DNA of 64,000 nt from Sepioteuthis lessoniana (Eukaryota; Mollusca; Cephalopoda; Myopsida; Loliginidae). Position 1 is the first letter of the stretch; each line of letters starts with the position of its first letter. The position numbers and the translations under genes are program-made. Shown here one piece after another: positions 57,873 to 64,000 of the stretch. The notes beneath the pieces were generated by a model. The model made no database searches and was not told the origin of the DNA. It worked only from the letters and a program-made list of their open reading frames with translations. The stretch is taken from the NCBI GenBank assembly GCA_963585895.1, contig OY757904.1:65183461-65247460 (forward strand), given 5' to 3'.

Positions 57873-59564
57873 CGTTATCATTGAAGTCATCGATTTTTAG
57901 GGTCTTATTGTAATTTTCAACAAATTCACGTTGCTTCTGGACTCATTGCTTTTAGAATCATGTCTCTATTGCCATATCTTTTCGCAGTTATCTCTAAAGT
58001 TATTCATCTTCTTCTTTTACAATTTCATCATGTTTGTGTTTACTTGTCCAACCTCTTTCTCATTGGTAGAATGTGACACAAGGTCAATAGTTACACGGAG
58101 TAAATCTGGTTCAAATTCTGAGAGTCTCTTCTGTTAGAATGTTTGCCTAACCAAAATTTAATAAATCAGTCTTGTTATATTTTGACCTTCGACCCGGCCC
58201 AAAAATACTATTCCAAGGTAATACACCGGAAGGAAGTGACACATTCCAACGGCCAGTAATCGAAAGAGATCGCGTGGGCGGATTAAGGCTTATGATATGG
58301 GAAAAGGCGAAGGTCCCATTGTGCCATTACAGTCATGCACCGGAAGAGAGTAACCTCTGAACTGCATGACAGTTATTTCCGCTTGATGACGATTAAACAT
58401 TCGATTTCAAAGATCCAGTAGGCGATCGTGTGGGCGTTGAGTTATTATTTAACTCAGTTGAGTTTGGGTGCCAGGGCAGTTGCCAGCAGACTTCCAGACA
58501 ATAGAGACCAGATGTGGTAGGGAAGGCCACACTCGACCGAGGGGGCCCTCGGAAAAGCCCCAATGGAGTGGACCCCAAGACCTCTGGTTGAGCATCTAAG
58601 AGAACAAGAAAGACACAACGTGACGGTCATAACAGCGGGGTCAAAATATGAAGTTTATGTTCGGTCTCCAGCATCTTCTCACATGCAACCCTTCAACAAC
58701 CCTTTCAAACCCTTGCAATAAAGTGAGAGGTAAAATATATTTGAAAAGAAGTCTTCCTGCATTTTCCTCCCTGCGTTATCCTTCATGCATCTGTCTTTGT
58801 CGTTGTGTCGTTGTGAATTATTCTACATATATATGTGCACGGATGTAGATGTGAATCTGCATATATGACTATATAACAGTCTGACCTTCTCTTTAATTTC
58901 AAATGGATGGGAATATATGGTTTCATGTATTTCCTTAATGCTTTAGTGAAAAGTAAAATTTTCATATCTTTCAACTGGATCAGATCTCAAGTCACCGTGT
59001 GTATTTTCTGTTACGATAACCATAACGCGAAGCAGGCCCCTGTGATGATAATATAAATCTAAAGAGAAAAAAATATCTGATATTTACAGGGGAAATTATG
59101 ACTTATATTTCTAAACCACAAAATGATTCAATAGTTTTTTTGCATTAAAAGTTTTACATTACCCGTTTTATCAGGTATAACCTAATTTTTTTGCTTTATA
59201 TTGCATTATTTTTCAAATAGATTGTTTTAATCTGTTAGTGTCATTAAAGTTTCTCGTTTCAGATTTTATTTTGTTTATTTTTATTCTAGTCGTTTTTCTT
59301 TTCACTGGACCCCACTATTTCGTCATTTTTGACAAAAAAATTTAACCATTAATGGACAATCGAAAGGCAAAAAAACCCCAAAACAAACAAAAAAAAATCA
59401 CCCCCCACCAAAGATAAAAATCAAACGAAACCAAGAAAAAGCAATTTTCCATTTTATCTTGACTCTTTTCCAAGTAAACTCTATTTGTTGTGAATCATCG
59501 AGTGAATATACATGGTCTAAAAAATGAGTCTAAACTCATTATTTAGCAGACACTACAATGAAAC
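57873..59564. other. Spacer with a GC-rich block at 58.15-58.65 kb
   Basis: Sequence near 58,150-58,650 is GC-richer than its surroundings, with short frames but no domain. It may be an unrecognised repeat or LTR. The rest is AT-rich. Confidence 0.55.
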
Positions 59565-59826
59565 GGGGTCATTGGCCTAGTAAGTAGTGTGTTCACCAAT
59601 GGTCCGAGAGGTGAGGGGGTTCAATTCCAGGTCGAGTCATACCAAAGATACAAAAAACGGTACTTGATGCCGCCTTGCTTAGCACTCAGCCCTATCAGGT
59701 AAGGATCAAGGGTAAAGTGGAGCAATCCAGGGAATGGAGTCGCGCCCTCCCCAATACCTCGGTGTAGTAGCTTTTAAAAAGGAAGCCTTGGGGTCACCCT
59801 CGACTAAGGTCGCCAAATTTACTTTT
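59565..59826 (+). mobile_element. SINE family A, copy 6 (best preserved)
   Basis: The head reads GGCCTAGTAAGTAG (A-box region), then GGGTTCAATTCCAGGTCGAG (B box GGTTCAATTCC). It goes on through GTACTTGATGCCGCCTTGC and TAAAGTGGAGCAATCCAGGG and ends GGTCACCCTCGACTAAGGTC then GCCAAATTTACTTT. It gives the clearest layout of the family. Confidence 0.87.
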
Positions 59827-60224
59827 ACTGACAATGAAATTGGAAATTATTACGTGGCGGAGGGCATCAAAATCATTTAAGCAACTCCTTCCCTCAATAG
59901 TGTAATCTATGCTACGTTATCGAAGAGAATTTTTTTATTATATCAATATTCCAATTTTGCTTCATGGCAACTTCCTCCTAGTTAGTTGCCCACTAGGGAG
60001 TTCGACGAAATTTTTGGTCCGGCAAATGTCTGAATCCTTCTCAAAATATAATTAATTAAATAAATTGAGGTACAAGACTTGGAGAAGGATTAGAAAAAGA
60101 AACCTTGAGATTGAAACTAAATCTTTTCTAAATCAGTTCAAAATAACGTTATGTGCACCAACTAAGGTCAAAATAAAATTGGTAAGACGAAACAAAATAG
60201 CAAATATTGGTTATGAGGCGAAAC
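59827..60224. other. AT-rich spacer; nothing identified
   Basis: A frame from 60,065 enters the LINE fragment at about 60,225; its first half has no match I can see. Confidence 0.55.
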
Positions 60225-60418
60225 AAGTAGGTGCCCTCGGAACACTCTACAAAGGTTTGCTAAAGGTACTAGAAAGCTTAGAAATCAGAGGACAAGTGGA
60301 GACCACCCAGACTACTATTTAGATAGACCAGAATACTGAGAAGTGTCCTAGAGACTTGATGAGACTTGCTGCCAACCAAACTGCAGTGAAAGACTATCGC
60401 TGGAGTCAAAAACTCTCA

Positions 60419-60474
<56 letters not shown>
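60225..60474 (+). mobile_element. R4/Dong-like LINE 3' fragment with (AAT)n tail (c)
   Basis: It encodes VGALGTLYKGLLKVLESLEI and then GQVETTQTT, with the 3' UTR and (AAT)n at 60,420-60,474. The tail translates into a false poly-Asn ORF. Confidence 0.8.
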
Positions 60475-60719
60475 GCTGTGGAACATGAAAGTAACTATTG
60501 TGCTAATTGTGATTGGTGCCTTAGGCACAATAACTGAAAGATTATTAAAAGGCCTGGACTTGGAAGTTGGCGGACGGGTAAAGACTATCCAAACGATAGT
60601 AGTGCTATGAACGGCCAGATTCCTGAGAAGGGTCCTGGAGACTTGAGGAGACTTGTTGTCACTCAAACTCCAGTGAAAGACCATCACCGTTAGCTGATGT
60701 GAAAAATTTTAATGAGTAA

Positions 60720-60760
<41 letters not shown>
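60475..60760 (+). mobile_element. R4/Dong-like LINE 3' fragment with (AAT)n tail (d)
   Basis: It starts directly after the tail of copy (c) with KLWNMKVTIVLIVIGALGT, then GLDLEVGGRVKTIQTIVVL and the 3' UTR, ending in (AAT)n at about 60,718-60,760. Confidence 0.85.
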
Positions 60761-60761
<1 letters not shown>

Positions 60762-61554
60762 TTAGAATATAAATATTTAAAAAAATGGTAACTTCAAAAC
60801 ATTACAATGGCTTGAAGTAGATGAAGGAACAAATCTGTTGCTAAGAGTTGTTCTCAAAGAAAAATGTTTTGGTAACTATATCTCTATTTAACAACATTGA
60901 TTTTTCGTGTCTCGTAAAATCTTTTGCATAACGGTTGTATCTAAACGAAGTCTAAATCCCCAAAATTCATTTCAGGTACATTTTTTGGAGACGACGAAAT
61001 AGATTTGTTTTAAATTTAGCCGCTAATTTATCACTTATGTGACTACTCTCTATCTAAGGAAATCAGTAATTGATGTAGCCTGCAAGTATTAGAATTTTCC
61101 CAACTTAAATATGATAGAAACATATTAGTATTCATGTATTTATTATAATATTTCCAGATTAATGGAAATTTTAAAATCGGCCAATAAAAAGAAAATATTT
61201 TCGGTGTAAACTTTCTGTTAAGTTATTAAATAAATCATAAGAGTAAGTAATTGGACTTTAAGCAAGTTTAAAACTTAGGTGTTTTTTCGTTTTATTTTTG
61301 GTGACCCGTGGTCAATGAACAGTAACCATGACTGCCATTGGTCACATCTGTGTCAGGTGCGCAGATAATAAACAACCCCTAGGTCTGGTATAGCCTCAAT
61401 ATACCACCCATGATAAAATGTCAAATTCAAATATTACACAACGTGGGACCAAGGCTTGGGTGCCATGATCGGCAGGTGTTCTCTTGATAACCAATATGGA
61501 AGACCCACTCGTCATCCTGCGAATGTTGGCTGTTCTCTTTTCAGGTACAAAAGC
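60761..61554. other. AT-rich spacer; nothing identified
   Basis: No repeat or gene is recognised. Confidence 0.6.
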
Positions 61555-62097
61555 TTACAATACAACTTGAGGAAATAAATGGTGATTTAAGGAACAACTA
61601 CAACCAGAGACCTAAATGGAAAGCATGGACTAGAGAAGACAACTAACTAGCGCTACACTGCTATTTTAGGCGAAACCCTACACAAAGATGATATAAGAAA
61701 AGAATGATGGAGATTTGGCAATAACTTTCTAATTTTCAGACAACTAGTCAGAGACTTGCTGATTAGGTCAAAGCAATGATAAAGAAGGGCTGGTTTTCTG
61801 ACCTTGAAATAATAGAAATACACCAGAAAATAAATGATCAACAAAATGGAACTAATACATTACCTCGTACATTAAATAATAACAAACAAATACAGCTCAT
61901 CCAAAAGGAACCTCTAACTTTAAAAAATGTAAACTCCTCACAACCAAACACTGCCCAACCAAACAAACCAGAACAAACACTATCAGAAGAACAAAAGTTA
62001 TATCTAGAAAACTTAAAGAGAGTTATGAACAGGGAAAAGATCACTTTACCATCATTAAGAAACATTGAATGGAGAATAGTTAGGGCTGAGACAAATA

Positions 62098-62291
62098 AAG
62101 TGAATCAAGTACTGGACTAAAATACCAGTCCCAAAATAATGCAAAATTAACTAATCTGTTAAGCTACATATACTATGTAAATAACACTAAATATAATGAC
62201 ATCATTATTTTGATTTTTTGGAATAAAATAACAGTCCCAAAATAATGCAAAATTTACTAATCCGTTAGGCTACAAGTGAATCAAGTACTGG
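62098..62291 (+). repeat. 158-bp insertion flanked by 18-bp direct repeats
   Basis: AAGTGAATCAAGTACTGG occurs at 62,098-62,115 and again at 62,274-62,291, the second copy restoring the LINE frame. Between them are two direct repeats of 42 bp or slightly more (62,126-62,167 and 62,232-62,273), beginning CAGTCCCAAAATAATGCA, and a 64-bp middle. It breaks the LINE ORF within a few codons. Confidence 0.88.
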
Positions 62292-62827
62292 CATACACAT
62301 CAAGGAATAAAATAACCGAATTAAATGAACTAATTTATGCTGGAGCGAAATTAGTTTGTAAGAAAATTGATATCCCCTCAAAAAGCACGAAAGAAAGATC
62401 AAAATCAGGAGGGGAATTTCGACTAAAAACCCATATAAAAAATCAACGAAAACAGGCCAAAATGATAAACTCCGATGGGATTTTGACACACACGGGTCAC
62501 CTAATCTCTCCCAGAAGACTAGACCTAATAATAAACAAAAAGAAGAGAACTTGTAAAATACCCGACTTTGCTGTCCCGACTGACCACAGAATAAAACTAA
62601 AAGAATGTGAAAAGAAGGGTAAGCACTTTGACCTTGCAAGGGGATTGAAAAAACTGTGGAACATGCAGGTGACAATAATACCAATTGATATGGGTGTGTT
62701 TGGAACAGTAACTAAAGGATTACTAAAGGGCCTGGAGGACTTGGAAGTTGGCGGACGAGTGGAGACTATCCAAACTAATACATTATTGAGAACGACCAGA
62801 GTACTGAGAAGAGTCCTGGAGACTTGA
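62276..62827 (+). pseudogene. R4/Dong-like LINE ORF: N-terminal piece joined to endonuclease
   Basis: A 183-codon frame without stops. Residues 1-65 belong to the region upstream of the RT (NELIYAGAKLVCKKIDIPSK, RLKTHIKNQRKQAKM). From about residue 68 it is endonuclease: THTGHLISPRRLDLIINKKK, KIPDFAVPTDHRIKLKECEK, LWNMQVTIIPIDMGVFGTV, then GLEDLEVGGRVETIQT. The usual RPD reads RLD, so one catalytic position is altered. The whole RT is absent: an internal deletion has joined the two ends in frame. The frame ends at a TGA after RRVLET, which other copies also show, so that may be the normal stop. Confidence 0.8.
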
Positions 62828-62911
62828 GGGGACTTGCAGTCACTAAGACTCCAGTGAAAAACCATCTGCAAACGCTGATGTGAAAAACTCTAATGAGTAA
62901 ATAATAATAAT

Positions 62912-63179
62912 TGGAAAAAAAAATGGAACATAAAGTGACAATTAAACCAATCCTGATTGGTGTTTTCGGTACAGTTACCAAAGGTTTATTAAAAGGAGTG
63001 GAGGCCTTGGAAGTTGGAGGACGCGTGGAGACCATCCTTATTGAGAACGGGCAGAATAGTGGAAAGAATCCTGGAGACTTGAGGAGACTTGCTCTCACTC
63101 GAACTCCAGTGAAAAAATTATCAGCTAAAACCGAGGGAAAAAATTCACAAGGAGTAAATAATAATTATAATAATGATAA
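62912..63179 (+). mobile_element. R4/Dong-like LINE 3' fragment with AAT-rich tail (e)
   Basis: It starts at the tail of the preceding copy with MEHKVTIKPILIGVFGTVTK, GLLKGVEALEVGGRVETI and the 3' part. It ends in an interrupted AAT tail at about 63,156-63,193. Confidence 0.8.
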
Positions 63180-63530
63180 TAATGGGACGCATAACAGTCT
63201 CTATGATGTTGAGAATCTAAAAGTTCAGCTAATCCCGTCCAAAAGACCAGGCATTGTGATAATGAACAAAAAGAAAGAAAGAAAGAAAAAATTACCGTCC
63301 AGTGGACTAGACCGTGCCGGAGGACTACTGATTGAAAAGCATAGAAAGTGAAAAGAAAAGCAAATGCTTAAATCTTGCCCGAGAACAAACACAGTTGTGG
63401 AACGTTGGTTGGGGGTGATTCAAAATGGATTTGGTGCACTTGGAAAGGGACAAGAATCGATGGAATTCGGTGACCGAGTCAAAAATATTCAAACTACAGC
63501 ATTGCTGTGTATAAACATTTATATTGCAAT
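63180..63530 (+). mobile_element. R4/Dong-like LINE fragment (f), diverged
   Basis: It starts after the previous tail with THNSLYDVENLKVQLI, then KRPGIVIMNKKK (RPD altered to RPG), and near 63,395-63,510 VIQNGFGALGKGQESMEFGD and VKNIQTTALL. The 3' end and tail are missing, so it is cut near 63,530. Confidence 0.65.
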
Positions 63531-64000
63531 GTCCATCTGATTATTTATGATAGGGAATGTAAGTATTCGGCGTAATTAATAAGACGGTGTTTAAATTGTA
63601 TAAGTGAGGGTGTATCAGATTAGGTTTAACTCGGTAAATTAGAGCAATTCAATCATCCCATTCCAATTTCCAAAAATGTGATCTTGTCTCGCGCCAAGTT
63701 GATAAATATCGCTGATTTATCTATGATCTTTCAGATATAATAAACTGATTGAGGGAAGTAAATGTAATTGTATATGTCATCTCTTACGGAATTAAGATAC
63801 GTTCTTTCAAAGACGGAAGGTAATATTTCGATTGGCCTCAAGCATAAATTGGAAGAGAAACAAAGATAAAGAAAAGATAGAAATAAAAACAGATGATAAA
63901 AGGAAAGGCAAACGTTGTGGATTATTTGTTTTTATTGAGATATGAAAAAGTTAATCATTTAATCTAAGTTAACTCAGAGAAATTTATAAATAAAAAGAGA
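63531..64000. other. AT-rich spacer to the window edge
   Basis: Nothing is recognised. Confidence 0.6.

Larger units (their letters stand above)
61555..62911 (+). mobile_element. R4/Dong-like LINE, plus copy with N-terminal part and internal deletion
   Basis: The longest plus-strand copy. An N-terminal ORF part (61,776-62,120) reads KGWFSDLEIIEIHQKI and IEWRIVRAETNKVNQVLD. A 158-bp insertion (62,116-62,273) with flanking 18-bp repeats follows. The frame resumes at 62,276 with NQVLAYTSRNKITELNELIY and KLVCKKIDIPSKSTK, then jumps to the endonuclease. The RT core is missing. It ends in a short (AAT)n tail near 62,898-62,911. Confidence 0.8.

Noticed and set aside
60356-60610. ORF with a run of Asn
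   Set aside because: The Asn run is the (AAT)n tail of a LINE fragment read in frame; the rest is LINE protein.

Overview
This window reads as non-coding DNA from a large, repeat-rich animal genome. A coleoid cephalopod such as Octopus is my best guess. The guess rests on dense (TA)n, (CA)n, (CT)n and (AAT)n microsatellites, an AT-rich background, and a mix of retroelements (RTE, R2/R4-class LINEs, Penelope-like elements, several tRNA-derived SINEs, mariner) that I associate with octopus scaffolds. No database search was possible, so the taxon is inference. I found no host gene I can defend; one 183-bp exon-like block at 4.7-4.9 kb is a weak candidate. Most short ORFs here are translated microsatellites or shadows of transposon proteins.

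Layout. 0-22 kb: mostly AT-rich spacer with microsatellites, dispersed tRNA-derived SINEs (2.3, 2.6, 3.5, 11.8, 18.0, 19.3 kb), an unnamed repeat (16.3 kb) and a 54-bp-arm inverted repeat at 19.9-20.0 kb. 22.5-29.3 kb: two minus-strand copies of one RTE-like, AP-endonuclease LINE; the first has lost most of its reverse transcriptase, the second is near full length but decayed. 31.6-33.0 kb: a SINE, then a CpG-rich block. 34.5-39.7 kb: the best-preserved element, a minus-strand R2-superclade LINE with zinc finger, reverse transcriptase, CCHC knuckle and restriction-like endonuclease. It is broken by a single in-frame TGA and bracketed by two nearly identical 505-509-bp direct repeats. 39.8-46.4 kb: an RTE stub, a decayed Penelope-like reverse transcriptase, an internally deleted mariner, hammerhead-ribozyme-like relics and a SINE.

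48.5-53.3 and 60.2-63.5 kb: at least ten 5'-truncated copies of a second restriction-like-endonuclease LINE, arranged head to tail. Each copy ends in (AAT)n, and the next copy starts directly in or after that tail. This resembles the TAA-repeat targeting known for Dong/R4-clade elements. 55.1-57.4 kb: two Penelope-like GIY-YIG endonuclease fragments from two different lineages. The rest is AT-rich spacer.

The genes present do not form a pathway; they are remnants of mobile elements that insert into each other. The features most worth following are the repeat-bracketed R2-like element (R2-type template jumping versus LTR-like ends), the tail-targeted tandem array of the second LINE, and a 158-bp insertion with 18-bp flanking repeats at 62.1-62.3 kb.
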